A DNA stretch of 64,000 bases from Polynucleobacter sp. MG-Unter2-18. Lineage in GTDB: Bacteria > Pseudomonadota > Gammaproteobacteria > Burkholderiales > Burkholderiaceae. Made by a program: the position numbers and the translations under genes. Where the stretch lies: NCBI RefSeq assembly GCF_018687675.1, contig NZ_CP061302.1, positions 1,438,192 to 1,502,191 of the forward strand, written 5' to 3'. The notes under the pieces are model-generated. The model was not told where the DNA came from. It saw only the letters and a program-made list of their open reading frames with translations, and did not search any database. Below are positions 27,223-36,733 of this stretch, in pieces (the stretch's first letter is position 1; every line of letters starts with the position of its first letter).

Positions 27223-28236
27223 CTAGGCTTTAAATACTTCAGTATTAATTAAGCTTGGTGGTTTTTTTCCATCAAGCGCCGCTCGCAAATTCTCCACTGC
27301 GAGATCCACCATCGCTCTACGCGTTTTTTCTGTAGCACTAGCAATGTGCGGAGCCAACACAATATTGCTGCACTTGAGCAACTCTGGATGCACTTGAGGC
27401 TCGCCTTCAAAAACATCCAATCCTGCCGCAAAGATCTTGCCACTTTGTAATGCTTTTGCTAAAGCCGCATCATCCACAATACCGCCACGGGCAATATTAA
27501 TCAGGGTTGCAGTAGGTTTCATCATCGCAATTTCTGGGGCGCCAATCGTATGATGATTTTGAGCTGTGTAAGGTAGCACCAACACTACATGGTCAGCGTT
27601 TCGCAATAATTCCTCTTTAGAAACATAGGTAGCACCGCAAGATTTTTCATCTTCAGGGGATAAGCGACTGCGATTGTGATAAATCACTTTCATACCAAAA
27701 CCTAAAGCACGTTTTGCAATGCCTTGGCCAATACGGCCCATACCAATAATGCCAACTGTGCTGTGATACAAGTCCATACCCAATGGGTTGTTCACAATTG
27801 ACCATTGATCCCACTTGCCCGCTCGTACCCAATGCTCGGATTCTGTAATGCGCCTGGCGGTTGCCATTAATAAAGCAAATCCAAAATCAGCCGTTGTATC
27901 CGTAAGAACGTCAGGGGTATTTGTGGCCATGACAGCTGCAGCAGTCATGGCCGGGACGTCAAAGTTGTTATAGCCAACAGAGATATTGGCTACCACCTTT
28001 AAATCTTTGGCTTGAGCTAAAGCGGAAGTGTCAATCCGCTCGCTTCCTGCCACTAGGGCACCCTGCACTTCCGAAAGCGCTTTTTGCAACTCTTCTGGGG
28101 TCAATATTTTGTCGGACTGGTTGGAGCGAACCTCATAGAACTCCTCTAATTTGGCTAGCGCCTCAGGAAAAATGGCCCTTGCGACCAAAATTTTGGGTTT
28201 TGAGATACTTTTGGAGGTGTTTGTTGGAGTGTTCAT
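27223..28236 (-). CDS. D-2-hydroxyacid dehydrogenase (glyoxylate/hydroxypyruvate reductase-like)
   Basis: This 337-residue NAD(P)-dependent oxidoreductase reduces 2-oxoacids such as glyoxylate, hydroxypyruvate or 2-ketogluconate; the exact substrate is not readable. The Rossmann motif GMGRIG is at 165-170 and the catalytic residues are Arg250 (NIARGG), the Glu in VFEGEP and His297 (APHIAS). NRSRL after the second strand suggests a preference for NADPH. The ATG is at 28236. It stands alone on the minus strand between moeA/membrane protein and divergent fdxA. GhrB/TkrA-type enzymes are the closest I recognise. Confidence 0.87.
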   Translation of the reverse strand: MNTPTNTSKSISKPKILVARAIFPEALAKLEEFYEVRSNQSDKILTPEELQKALSEVQGALVAGSERIDTSALAQAKDLKVVANISVGYNNFDVPAMTAAAVMATNTPDVLTDTTADFGFALLMATARRITESEHWVRAGKWDQWSIVNNPLGMDLYHSTVGIIGMGRIGQGIAKRALGFGMKVIYHNRSRLSPEDEKSCGATYVSKEELLRNADHVVLVLPYTAQNHHTIGAPEIAMMKPTATLINIARGGIVDDAALAKALQSGKIFAAGLDVFEGEPQVHPELLKCSNIVLAPHIASATEKTRRAMVDLAVENLRAALDGKKPPSLINTEVFKA

Positions 28237-28353
28237 AACATGACTTTACCTCAAGTAAATTGAGGCTTTTGCCTGAAAAATAAGCTGATTCGGCTAAAAT
28301 GAGCTTTTATAACTTGGCAGTCCATTCACCCGGACCCTTACCTAAAAACCATC

Positions 28354-28677
28354 ATGACTTACGTTGTTACCGAAGCCTGTATCCGCTGCAAATACACTGA
28401 TTGCGTTGATGTCTGCCCAGTCGATTGTTTTCGCGAAGGTCCTAACTTTTTAGTGATCGATCCAGATGAATGTATCGATTGCGCTGTCTGCGTACCAGAG
28501 TGCCCAGTCAATGCGATTTATGCTGAAGATGATGTGCCAGGAGATCAGCAGTCTTTCATCAAATTGAATGCAGATCTTTCTCCAGGATGGACATCTATCA
28601 CCAAATCCAAAGCAGCCCTTCCAGACGCGGATGAGTGGAAAGAAGTTAAAAATAAAATAGATCAGCTGGTAAAGTAA
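28354..28677 (+). CDS. fdxA: 7Fe ferredoxin FdxA
   Basis: This 107-residue ferredoxin carries one [3Fe-4S] and one [4Fe-4S] cluster. The cysteine pattern matches Azotobacter ferredoxin I shifted by one: Cys9, Cys17 and Cys50 for the 3Fe cluster, and Cys21, Cys40, Cys43 and Cys46 for the 4Fe cluster. The C-terminal extension of about 45 residues is also as in that class. It is directly followed, 1 nt later, by a ferredoxin-NADP reductase, which is likely its redox partner. Confidence 0.95.
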   Translation: MTYVVTEACIRCKYTDCVDVCPVDCFREGPNFLVIDPDECIDCAVCVPECPVNAIYAEDDVPGDQQSFIKLNADLSPGWTSITKSKAALPDADEWKEVKNKIDQLVK

Positions 28678-28678
28678 A

Positions 28679-29722
28679 TTGCACCCCCCCATTGAAACCG
28701 ATGCAGTCATTATTGGCGCCGGTCCGGTGGGACTCTTCCAAGTCTTTGAGCTTGGTCTCCTAGAAATTAAAGCGCATGTGATTGACTCACTACCTGAAGT
28801 GGGAGGTCAATGTATCGAGCTCTATCCAGATAAACCGATCTATGACATTCCAGCAATTCCGGTTTGCACAGGTCGTGAGTTAGTTAGCAATCTTCTTAAA
28901 CAAATTGAGCCATTCAAACCACAGTTTCATTTAAATCAAGAGGTCTCCACTCTTGAGAAACAGGCTGATGGCCGCTTTCTGATTCATACATCCCAAGATC
29001 AGCAATTTTTGAGTAAAGCTATTTTTGTTGCCGCTGGCGTTGGTGCATTTCAACCACGCACCCTCAATCTGGATGGTATCGAGGCTTTTGTCGATAAACA
29101 AGTTTTCTATCGCGTCAGAAATCCTGAGCAATTTAAAGGTAAGCGCATGGTGATTTGTGGTGGCGGAGATTCTGCACTAGATTGGGCATTGCATTTTGTA
29201 GATCAAGCGGCAAGCGTGACACTTATACATCGCCGAGATGAATTTAAAGCAGCACCTCAATCTGTTACCAAGATGCGCGCCCTTTGTGCTGCCGGTAAGA
29301 TGCAACTCATCATTGGGCAAATTACAGGTCTTCAGTCTTCCAATGACAAGCTCACGGAAATTGCCGTCACCAATATCGATGGCGAAGTTCAAAGTATTGC
29401 CTTAGATGTGCTCTTATTGTTTTATGGCCTTTCTCCTAAATTAGGGCCAATAGCTGACTGGGGTCTAGACATCGATCGCAAGCAAATTACCGTAGATACC
29501 GCCTGCTTTCAGACTAGTACTCCGGGCATATATGCTGTGGGGGATATCAATATTTACCCAGGCAAGAAAAAACTGATCTTGTCAGGCTTTCATGAAGCAG
29601 CCATGGCGGCGTTTGCAGCAGCAGCTTACCTAGCCCCTGAAAAGCAGATTCAACTCCAGTACACCACCACCTCTCCAAAGCTTCATAAAGCGCTTGGTGT
29701 CAGCCCATCGACATTCGAGTAA
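28679..29722 (+). CDS. Ferredoxin-NADP reductase, thioredoxin-reductase-like type
   Basis: This 347-residue flavoprotein exchanges electrons between NADPH and ferredoxin. It has a FAD-binding GAGPVG at 13-18, the [19 protein letters not shown] stretch typical of type 2 FNR (YumC-like), and an NADP-binding GGGDSA at 161-166; the CxxC of thioredoxin reductase is absent. No ATG lies between the previous in-frame stop (28670-28672) and the FAD motif, so translation must begin at TTG 28679, followed at once by a run of seven C. It is translated with fdxA, its presumed partner. Confidence 0.9.
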   Translation: MHPPIETDAVIIGAGPVGLFQVFELGLLEIKAHVIDSLPEVGGQCIELYPDKPIYDIPAIPVCTGRELVSNLLKQIEPFKPQFHLNQEVSTLEKQADGRFLIHTSQDQQFLSKAIFVAAGVGAFQPRTLNLDGIEAFVDKQVFYRVRNPEQFKGKRMVICGGGDSALDWALHFVDQAASVTLIHRRDEFKAAPQSVTKMRALCAAGKMQLIIGQITGLQSSNDKLTEIAVTNIDGEVQSIALDVLLLFYGLSPKLGPIADWGLDIDRKQITVDTACFQTSTPGIYAVGDINIYPGKKKLILSGFHEAAMAAFAAAAYLAPEKQIQLQYTTTSPKLHKALGVSPSTFE

Positions 29723-29760
29723 GCTCTTAATATCACCGAATTATTTGACTAAATAAACCT

Positions 29761-30555
29761 ATGCGTCAATATCACAATCTCATGAAGGAAGTCCTTGAAA
29801 AGGGCGTCCAAAAATCCGATAGAACCGGTACCGGCACGATCTCCATCTTTGGCCATCAGATGCGCTTTAATCTAGCTGAAGGCTTTCCGATGGTGACAAC
29901 GAAGAAGTTGCATCTGAAGTCCATTATTCTGGAATTACTCTGGTTTCTCAAAGGCAGCACGGATAACAACTGGCTTAAAGAGCGTGGTGTTTCCATTTGG
30001 AATGAATGGGCAGCACCAAATGGTGACCTTGGCCCGATTTACGGCTATCAGTGGCGCTCATGGCCAGCACCGAATGGTGAGCATATTGACCAGATCGCTG
30101 AAGTTGTAGAAACCCTTAAAAAGAATCCAGACTCTCGTCGCATTATTGTTTCTGCTTGGAATGTGGCTGATATTCCTCGCATGGCTTTGGCGCCTTGCCA
30201 CGCTTTCTTTCAGTTTTACGTTGCTGATGGCAAGCTATCTTGCCAACTCTATCAACGGAGTGCGGATATCTTCTTGGGTGTACCCTTTAATATTGCCAGT
30301 TATGCCCTACTGACCCACATGATGGCGCAGCAGTGCAATTTAGAAGTTGGTGACTTTGTGTGGACTGGCGGTGACTGTCATCTTTATAGCAATCATTTAG
30401 AACAAGTTGATCTTCAACTCTCGAGAGACTTCTTCCCGCTACCTAAGCTCAATATTTTGCGTAAGCCTGACTCTATCTTTGATTACGAATTCGAAGATTT
30501 TGAAATCGCCGGCTATGAATCCCATCCTGCCATTAAGGCCCCTGTAGCTGTTTAA
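29761..30555 (+). CDS. thyA: Thymidylate synthase
   Basis: ThyA methylates dUMP to dTMP with methylene-tetrahydrofolate. The 264-residue protein has the E. coli length exactly and the catalytic Cys146 in [12 protein letters not shown], followed by [23 protein letters not shown]. The ATG at 29761 stands 38 nt after the reductase gene. It is followed by folA, which recycles the dihydrofolate produced here; this pairing is the standard arrangement. Confidence 0.97.
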   Translation: MRQYHNLMKEVLEKGVQKSDRTGTGTISIFGHQMRFNLAEGFPMVTTKKLHLKSIILELLWFLKGSTDNNWLKERGVSIWNEWAAPNGDLGPIYGYQWRSWPAPNGEHIDQIAEVVETLKKNPDSRRIIVSAWNVADIPRMALAPCHAFFQFYVADGKLSCQLYQRSADIFLGVPFNIASYALLTHMMAQQCNLEVGDFVWTGGDCHLYSNHLEQVDLQLSRDFFPLPKLNILRKPDSIFDYEFEDFEIAGYESHPAIKAPVAV

Positions 30556-30569
30556 GAAATTAGATCCTC

Positions 30570-31067
30570 ATGACCGTAGCTAAAAACCCTGCCATCTCCA
30601 TGATTGTTGCCCGCTCACGTAATTACGTGATTGGCAAAGATAATCAAATGCCTTGGAAGATTTCTGCTGATCTGCAGTTCTTCAAAAAGGTAACGATGGG
30701 TCACCCCGTCATCATGGGTCGCAAGACTTGGGAGTCCATTGGTCGCCCTCTTCCGGGACGTCGCAATATTGTGGTGAGTCGCAATGCTGATCTCAAGTTG
30801 GCTGGTGCGGAAGTGGTCAACTCCCTTGATGAAGCACTCTCAACCTTGAATGAATTCCCCCGGGTCTTTGTAATTGGTGGAGAGCAGCTCTTTACTCAAG
30901 CCTTCTCCAAAGCAGATCGCCTTTTCATTACTGAAATTGATATCGATGTGGACGGTGGGGATACTTTCTTTGAGGTACCCAATCAATCCGAATGGAAAGA
31001 AGTGGAACGCACTCCAGCCTCTGAGGGTGAAATTACATTTAATTTTATTACGCTTGAGCGCAAATAA
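30570..31067 (+). CDS. folA: Dihydrofolate reductase
   Basis: DHFR reduces dihydrofolate to tetrahydrofolate with NADPH. The 165-residue protein begins with SMIVARSRNYVIGKDNQMPWKI, holding the substrate-binding loop, and has GRKTWESIGRPLPGRRNIVVSR and VIGGEQLFTQA for cofactor binding. The ATG at 30570 is 14 nt after thyA. A basic, chromosomal type of DHFR, with no sign of a resistance-type plasmid enzyme. Confidence 0.96.
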   Translation: MTVAKNPAISMIVARSRNYVIGKDNQMPWKISADLQFFKKVTMGHPVIMGRKTWESIGRPLPGRRNIVVSRNADLKLAGAEVVNSLDEALSTLNEFPRVFVIGGEQLFTQAFSKADRLFITEIDIDVDGGDTFFEVPNQSEWKEVERTPASEGEITFNFITLERK

Positions 31068-31123
31068 AGATACTGCCTCTCCACCATTAAGCTTTATAAA
31101 GATTTTTTAAAAAGGAAGTACCT

Positions 31124-32824
31124 ATGAAATTTTCATCAAAGTTAGTTTCCGCCCTATTGATGGCCCAATGCGCTTTTGTTTTTGCGAAAGGCGATGCGGA
31201 CGCTATTTTTTATGGTGGTGACATAGTCACCATGAATAAATCACAAGCCACTGCAGAGGCTGTCGCAGTAAAGGATGGAAAAATCATTCAGGTTGGCTCT
31301 CTGACTAAGCTCAAGACTTTACAAGGGCAAGGTACGAAGCTGATTAACTTGAATGGTCAGACTTTAATGCCTGGTTTAGTTGAGCCACATGTACATATTA
31401 TGGGAACGGCATTTTCAGAGGAGATTTTTCTCAATCTCTCCAATTTCACGATGCCCCATGACACCTTAGATAGCTTGGTAGCAAAGCTAACTGCCTATAG
31501 TAAAAACTTTAAAGATGGCGAATGGATTAATGCCTTTGGCGTTGACCCATCTAGAACAGAGCCATTTATGTCTGAGTTAACTGCAGACATCTTGGACAAG
31601 GTATCGACAACTAAGCCCATCTTTGTGATGAATCAAAGTATGCATATTGCTTACGTGAATCATAAGGCGCTAGAAATGGCAGGGTTAACTGATTCCAGCC
31701 CAGATCCCAAGGGCGGTAGGTTACTTAAAGATAGCAAGGGGCGCTTAACTGGTGTAGTTTATGAAGCGCCTGCTTTTTATCTGTTCCTTGATAAGATGCC
31801 GCCACCAACTCAAGAGATGGTTGAACAAGCTGTTGCTAAAGTTGGCCAAACACTAGTTAGTAAGGGCGTCACCACTTCAGCAGAAATCACAGTCGGCGGC
31901 TATCTTGGCGTTGATAAAGAATATGCCCTGTTCAATGCAATGACCCATAGCGGCAAGCTGCCAGTGCGAGTCAGGGGTTATATGTATTCAAATGCATACC
32001 CAACTACGAATAAGAGCTATAAACCAGGGCAAGGTGACGACACCTTTAAATTAATCGGCGTCAAAATTGTGGCAGATGGCTCCAACCAAGGTTTGACAGG
32101 TGCCATGAGTAGGCCGTATGACTACCCAGCTGGCACAAGCAATACAGGTACCCTCAACTTCACTGAGCAAGAACTGTACGATCTTGCAAAACCTAGATTT
32201 GATGAAGGCTGGCAAATCTCTGTTCACTCAAATGGCGATAGGTCAATTGAGCAGACGTTGAATGTTTTTGCGAAGTTAGTTACAAAACCAGCCGATGCTA
32301 AAACCAGATTAAGGATTGAGCACTTTACCGTCCCAACTGAAGCGCAGATTGATAAAGCAGCAAAGCTTGGGGTTGTTCCCGGCTTTACCATTGGGCATAC
32401 CGACTATTGGGGTGAGGCATTTCATGACCACCTCTTGGGAGCCGAAAGAGCAGATCGAATTGACCCCAGTGCCAGCTTGATTAAAAGGGGTATGCGTTTT
32501 GCATACCATAGCGACTCCCCAGTCTCACCGATTCATCCACTCAAGTACGCCTCCGAAGGTGCTGCTCGCTTATGGCAAGTCTCACCCCAAAAGGTACTAA
32601 ATCCTAGTCAGAAGATTTCCATCAACAATGCCCTAAAAGCCGTCACGATTGATGCCGCTTATCAGCTGAAAATGGATGACAAGATTGGATCGATTCAAGA
32701 GGGAAAATACGCTGACTTTGCTATCGTTAATCAGAATCCAATGAAAGTAGATGCCTACAAAATACGAGATATTGAAGTCAATGAAACCTGGGTTAATGGA
32801 AAACAGGTGTTTAAGAAGCAGTGA
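31124..32824 (+). CDS. Exported amidohydrolase family protein (YtcJ-like)
   Basis: This 566-residue metal-dependent hydrolase has a signal peptide (about 1-21) and belongs to the amidohydrolase 3 group. The metal ligands His89 and His91 lie in LVEPHVHIMG; further conserved blocks are VADGSNQGLTGAM, SVHSNGDRSIEQTL and YHSDSPVSPIHP. Substrates of this group vary widely (N-substituted amino acids, formamides, purine-like rings), so none can be assigned. An AAGGAAG Shine-Dalgarno precedes the ATG. The gene is followed by a strong terminator. It may be an accessory insertion between folA and the pmbA region. Confidence 0.83.
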   Translation: MKFSSKLVSALLMAQCAFVFAKGDADAIFYGGDIVTMNKSQATAEAVAVKDGKIIQVGSLTKLKTLQGQGTKLINLNGQTLMPGLVEPHVHIMGTAFSEEIFLNLSNFTMPHDTLDSLVAKLTAYSKNFKDGEWINAFGVDPSRTEPFMSELTADILDKVSTTKPIFVMNQSMHIAYVNHKALEMAGLTDSSPDPKGGRLLKDSKGRLTGVVYEAPAFYLFLDKMPPPTQEMVEQAVAKVGQTLVSKGVTTSAEITVGGYLGVDKEYALFNAMTHSGKLPVRVRGYMYSNAYPTTNKSYKPGQGDDTFKLIGVKIVADGSNQGLTGAMSRPYDYPAGTSNTGTLNFTEQELYDLAKPRFDEGWQISVHSNGDRSIEQTLNVFAKLVTKPADAKTRLRIEHFTVPTEAQIDKAAKLGVVPGFTIGHTDYWGEAFHDHLLGAERADRIDPSASLIKRGMRFAYHSDSPVSPIHPLKYASEGAARLWQVSPQKVLNPSQKISINNALKAVTIDAAYQLKMDDKIGSIQEGKYADFAIVNQNPMKVDAYKIRDIEVNETWVNGKQVFKKQ

Positions 32825-32850
32825 AGATTTTTACATCTCTCCTGATAAGA

Positions 32851-32880
32851 AAAGCCACCTTGGGGTGGCTTTCTTTATTT
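32851..32880. terminator. Bidirectional terminator after the amidohydrolase gene
   Basis: AAAGCCACC (32851-32859) pairs with GGTGGCTTT (32864-32872) around TTGG. T-rich sequence follows on the plus strand, and the minus strand also reads into a T run, so the hairpin can serve the convergent binding-protein gene as well. Confidence 0.85.
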
Positions 32881-32908
32881 GGGGAATCCCGCTCCCAGAG
32901 CCCAGAAT

Positions 32909-33991
32909 TTACAGCTTCTTAGCAAAACTGTATTGGGAGAACGCTTGCTCGGCAACATTGAACCACTGAGCTTCCATGTTTCTAAACACACGATAGTCTT
33001 CGAAGATTTTTTTGAATTGGGGATTCTTGGCGGACTCTTCTGCATAGGTTTCTTGGCTTGCCTTAAAACAGGCATCCATTACAGTGGTATTGAACTTACG
33101 CAATACAGCACCGCCTTGGACTAAGCGCTGTAGTGCTGGTGGATTTAAGGCATCGTACTTAGCGCACATATCCACATGTGCTTCAAAGCACGCCGCTTCC
33201 CATGCCGCTTGGTATGAGGGTGGCAGTGAATCCCACTGCTTCTTATTCACTAAGAATGAAAGTCCAGCCGCGCCCTCCCAAAATGCAGGGTAGTAATAGT
33301 TTTTAGCCACCTTAGCCAAACCTAACTTCTCATCATCATAGGGTCCAACAAATTCAGCGGCATCAATCGTACCTTTTTCTAGTGCTGAGTAAATTTCACC
33401 AGCAGGCAACTGTTGTGGCACCACACCTAACTTCGCAAGCACTTGTCCCGCAAAACCAGCGATACGGAATTTGAGTCCCTTGAGATCTTCTGGAGTTTTA
33501 ATTTCCTTACGAAACCAACCGCCCATCTGGGTACCAGTTTGTCCACCCAAGAAATTAACAATGTTGTAGCTGGCGTAGAGCTCACGCATCAGCTTCATGC
33601 CATTGCCATGCAACATCCAAGCAGTTTGCTGGCGTGCTGTCATACCAAAAGGTGCTGCCGTATCGAAAATAAATGCGCTGTTCTTGCCTAGGTAGTAATA
33701 GCTAGCGGTATGGCCACACTCTACTGTACCGTTTTGAACAGCATCTAATACCTGTAGCGCTGGAACTACTTCACCAGCAGCAAATACTTTGACATTGAAC
33801 TTACCATCTGTTGCTTTGCGCAAAGCGCTAGCAAATACTTCCGGGGTACCAAATAAAGTATCTAAAGATTTAGGAAAGCTAGATACCAAACGCCAATTGA
33901 GCGTTGGCAAACTCTGTGCCATCGATGGCGCCGCCAGTGCTGCTGCGCCTGCGCCGATAGTGGCTTTCTTTAAAAAGGAACGTCTTTGCAT
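32909..33991 (-). CDS. TRAP-type transporter substrate-binding protein (DctP family)
   Basis: This 360-residue periplasmic binding protein captures an organic acid for a TRAP transporter. The N-terminus MQRRSFLKKATIGAGAAALAA is a twin-arginine signal. The domain has the features of the DctP family with ALEKGTIDAAEFVGPYDDEKLGL near residue 220. I chose ATG 33991 because a GGAGGAG Shine-Dalgarno sits before it; the longer frame begins with TTG. No DctQ or DctM membrane genes are adjacent, so it must work with permeases encoded elsewhere. The group includes binders of 2-oxoacids and lactate. Confidence 0.88.
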   Translation of the reverse strand: MQRRSFLKKATIGAGAAALAAPSMAQSLPTLNWRLVSSFPKSLDTLFGTPEVFASALRKATDGKFNVKVFAAGEVVPALQVLDAVQNGTVECGHTASYYYLGKNSAFIFDTAAPFGMTARQQTAWMLHGNGMKLMRELYASYNIVNFLGGQTGTQMGGWFRKEIKTPEDLKGLKFRIAGFAGQVLAKLGVVPQQLPAGEIYSALEKGTIDAAEFVGPYDDEKLGLAKVAKNYYYPAFWEGAAGLSFLVNKKQWDSLPPSYQAAWEAACFEAHVDMCAKYDALNPPALQRLVQGGAVLRKFNTTVMDACFKASQETYAEESAKNPQFKKIFEDYRVFRNMEAQWFNVAEQAFSQYSFAKKL

Positions 33992-34057
33992 TGTCTTCTC
34001 CTCCAAAATAGTTTTTTCTTATTAATGTTCTCTATATTTTTATGATGTTGATTTACT

Positions 34058-35404
34058 TTACTTACCACCAATAGTCATTGACCCAATTAGGATGGAACCT
34101 GTTTCTTTGGTACCCCGAATCAGCGTGTCACTACCGATCATCTGAATATCCATCAACATATCTCGCAGGTTACTAGCAATCGTAATACCCTCAACCGGAT
34201 ATTGAATCTCGCCATTTTCTACCCAGTAACCAAAGGCACCACGAGAGTAATCACCAGTAACGTAGTTCACGCCCTGCCCCATAAGCTCGGTAACTAGTAG
34301 ACCCGTACCCATCGCCTCTAACAGCGCTGGTAGTCCTCCCTTTGGCGTCTTGCGACTCTGCAATGTCAGATGATGTGAACCTCCCGCATTACCTGTGGTC
34401 TTCATTCCGAGTTTTCTGGCGGAATAAGTGGATAAGAAATAACCTTGCAAAATCCCTTTATCAACCACGGTTCTCGCCGAAGTCTTCACACCTTCTTCAT
34501 CAAAAGGGACGCTTCCTGTCATTGCCTTGAGGTGAGGGTTTTCAAAAAGGCTGACATGCTTTGGTAATACTTGTTTACCTAAACTATCCAATAGAAAACT
34601 AGAACGACGATATAGAGCGCCGCCAGACACCGCTTGCACTAATCCGCCCAATAGGCCAGCAGCCAAGGGGGCTTCGAAAATGACTGGGCAACGGCGAGTA
34701 CTGAGCGATCTTGCCTTCAGACGTGAAAGTGCACGCTCTGCTGCGTATTTACCAATGGCAGCCGGATCGGCCAACTCCCCCGGAATACGCGAGCTGGAAT
34801 ACCAATCATCACGCTGCATCAGTGACTTTTTACCGCCCTCATTTGCGATAGGTGCACAAGAAATATAGTGGCGTGAGAATGGGTAGCCACCCATAAACCC
34901 ATGACTAGTTCCCATCATAAAGTGCGCATGATGCGCAGATACCGAAGCACCGTCGCTATTTTGAATTTGCTTACTGACAGCAAAGGCAGCGCCTTCTGCA
35001 GTACGCGCAATATCGATTGCTGTTGCTGAATCTAAATCCCACGGATGAAATAAATCTAGATCCAGTGGATGTTTTTCGAGCAGCTCTTTTTCAGCGGGAC
35101 CAGCGCACAGATCTTCGGCTGTATGTTGGGCAATATGGTACGCAGCCTCGACGGTCGCCTTTAAAGAATCCCTGGAGAAATCACTAGTACTGGCATTGCC
35201 TCGACGATGGCCTAAAAAAACTGTTACGCCAACCTGCTTGTCTAAGCTTTGCTCAATCGTCTCGACCTCGCCTTTGCGAACGGTAACCGAGAGACCTTGG
35301 CCTTCAGAAACCTCGGCAACAGCATCCGAAGCGCCCCGTCTCTTGGCTTCTGTGAGCATGAAATCGATGATTTCTTGAAACTGATTTGATGAGTGTGTAA
35401 ACAT
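34058..35404 (-). CDS. pmbA: Metalloprotease PmbA/TldE
   Basis: PmbA (TldE) forms a heterodimer with TldD, a zinc peptidase that trims microcin precursors and CcdA. The 448-residue protein lacks the HExxxH metal motif, as expected for the non-metal subunit, and has the family's GxSHHLTLQ-like segment AGGSHHLTLQSRKTPKGGL and the C-terminal VEGITIASNLRDM. The ATG at 35404 is only 26 nt from the divergent mog start. DarP (YjgA), which often stands next to pmbA, is not here. Confidence 0.93.
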   Translation of the reverse strand: MFTHSSNQFQEIIDFMLTEAKRRGASDAVAEVSEGQGLSVTVRKGEVETIEQSLDKQVGVTVFLGHRRGNASTSDFSRDSLKATVEAAYHIAQHTAEDLCAGPAEKELLEKHPLDLDLFHPWDLDSATAIDIARTAEGAAFAVSKQIQNSDGASVSAHHAHFMMGTSHGFMGGYPFSRHYISCAPIANEGGKKSLMQRDDWYSSSRIPGELADPAAIGKYAAERALSRLKARSLSTRRCPVIFEAPLAAGLLGGLVQAVSGGALYRRSSFLLDSLGKQVLPKHVSLFENPHLKAMTGSVPFDEEGVKTSARTVVDKGILQGYFLSTYSARKLGMKTTGNAGGSHHLTLQSRKTPKGGLPALLEAMGTGLLVTELMGQGVNYVTGDYSRGAFGYWVENGEIQYPVEGITIASNLRDMLMDIQMIGSDTLIRGTKETGSILIGSMTIGGK

Positions 35405-35430
35405 GCCCTAATAATAGCTAGAATAGAAAC

Positions 35431-36054
35431 ATGAAGCATACCGAAGCTTGGAAAAGATCCTCCCCTAACGAAATCAAAATTGGCTTAATTTCGATCTCCG
35501 ATAGAGCGAGCAAGGGCATTTATACCGATGAGGGCATCCCTGCCCTCCAATTGTGGCTACAAACGGCCATCAGTACCCCCTGCGTCTTTCATGAACGCCT
35601 CATTGCGGATGAGCGGGAGGTGATTACCGAAACGATCGTGGAGCTTACCGATGATCTTGGTTGCGATTTAGTCCTCACTACAGGCGGTACAGGACCTTCT
35701 CGCAGAGATGTCACCCCTGAGGCCACAATTGATGCTGGAACCCGGGAAATGCCCGGATTTGGCGAGCAAATGCGCCAAATTAGCCTGCGCTTTGTACCGA
35801 CTGCTATTTTGTCTCGTCAAACTGCCGTTCTTCGAGAAATTGAGGGGCACACTGCCCTAGTCATCAACCTGCCAGGTCAACCCAAATCCATCAAAGAAAC
35901 CCTTGAAGGTTTAAAGGATGCCGAGGGTAAATCAGTTGCTCCGGGTATCTTTGCTGCAGTCCCCTACTGCATCGACCTGATCGGTGGCCCTTATATCGAG
36001 ACCGATGAGACCATCGTGAAAGCTTTTAGGCCCAAGAGAGCAATCAAGAAATAA
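35431..36054 (+). CDS. mog: Molybdopterin adenylyltransferase Mog
   Basis: Mog attaches AMP to molybdopterin so that MoeA can insert molybdate. The 207-residue protein starts its fold with KIGLISISDRAS, has the substrate-binding box TTGGTGPSRRDVTPEAT and ends with YCIDLIGGPYIET. Its ATG lies 26 nt from the divergent pmbA start, so any promoter must overlap pmbA coding sequence. The partner genes moaA, mobA and moeA are about 9 kb upstream on the same strand. It ends with a terminator at 36081. Confidence 0.94.
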   Translation: MKHTEAWKRSSPNEIKIGLISISDRASKGIYTDEGIPALQLWLQTAISTPCVFHERLIADEREVITETIVELTDDLGCDLVLTTGGTGPSRRDVTPEATIDAGTREMPGFGEQMRQISLRFVPTAILSRQTAVLREIEGHTALVINLPGQPKSIKETLEGLKDAEGKSVAPGIFAAVPYCIDLIGGPYIETDETIVKAFRPKRAIKK

Positions 36055-36080
36055 GTTGCCAATCATTTTGGGGAAAGCAA

Positions 36081-36110
36081 AAGGGTCTATCACTAGACCC
36101 TTCTTTCATC
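36081..36110. terminator. Bidirectional terminator between mog and orn
   Basis: AAGGGTCTA (36081-36089) pairs with TAGACCCTT (36094-36102) around TCAC, and both strands continue into T-rich sequence. It separates the convergent mog and orn genes. Confidence 0.85.
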
Positions 36111-36130
36111 ACTCATTATTGAATGCAAAA

Positions 36131-36718
36131 TTACTCTGGCAAAGGCACGATAAACTTTTCCCGATAGTACTTAAGCTCTTCAATTGACTCCTCAATATCA
36201 GCCAAGGCGGTATGCGCCTGCTTTTTAGTGAAACCCTTCACCAATTCAGGATGCCAACGCTTGCAGAGCTCTTTGAGTGTTGAAACGTCAATATTTCGAT
36301 AATGAAAGAAGGCCTCTAGTTTTGGCATGTACTTCGCCATAAAGCGTCTATCCTGACCAATCGTATTGCCACACATTGGCGCAATACCGGGCTTAATATA
36401 TTTTTTCAAAAAGGCAATGCATTCAGCTTCAGCAGTAGCCTCATCCGTAGTTGATGCCTTGACCTTGTCAATTAGGCCAGAGCGGCCGTGAGTGCCCTTA
36501 TTCCAGGCATCCATCGCATCCAATAAGGCATCCTCCTGGCGGATCACCCAAACAGGAGCAGTGGCAATGGTATTGAGATGCGCATCGGTCACGATCACAG
36601 CAATTTCCAAAATGCGCTCTTTTTCAGGATCTAGACCAGACATCTCCATATCCACCCAAATTAAGTGCTCATTGGCTGGCCCAGCCTTTAGCGGTGGTGT
36701 ACTTGTTTTTTCACTCAT
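36131..36718 (-). CDS. orn: Oligoribonuclease
   Basis: Orn is a 3'-5' exonuclease that breaks the shortest RNA pieces (mainly dinucleotides, including pGpG from cyclic-di-GMP) into mononucleotides. It is a DEDDh family protein with Asp23 and Glu25 in [10 protein letters not shown], the DEDD aspartates further on, and the [13 protein letters not shown] helix with the catalytic histidine. I start at ATG 36718 (195 residues); another ATG at 36730 adds four residues. Its start is 15 nt (or 3 nt) from the divergent M48 peptidase start. Confidence 0.95.
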   Translation of the reverse strand: MSEKTSTPPLKAGPANEHLIWVDMEMSGLDPEKERILEIAVIVTDAHLNTIATAPVWVIRQEDALLDAMDAWNKGTHGRSGLIDKVKASTTDEATAEAECIAFLKKYIKPGIAPMCGNTIGQDRRFMAKYMPKLEAFFHYRNIDVSTLKELCKRWHPELVKGFTKKQAHTALADIEESIEELKYYREKFIVPLPE

Positions 36719-36733
36719 ATCTATAATCATCTC

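Noticed and set aside
28269-28300. TTGCCT and TAAAAT as a promoter for fdxA
   Set aside because: The spacer is 20 nt, too long for a standard sigma-70 site, and other -10 candidates lack a -35 box.
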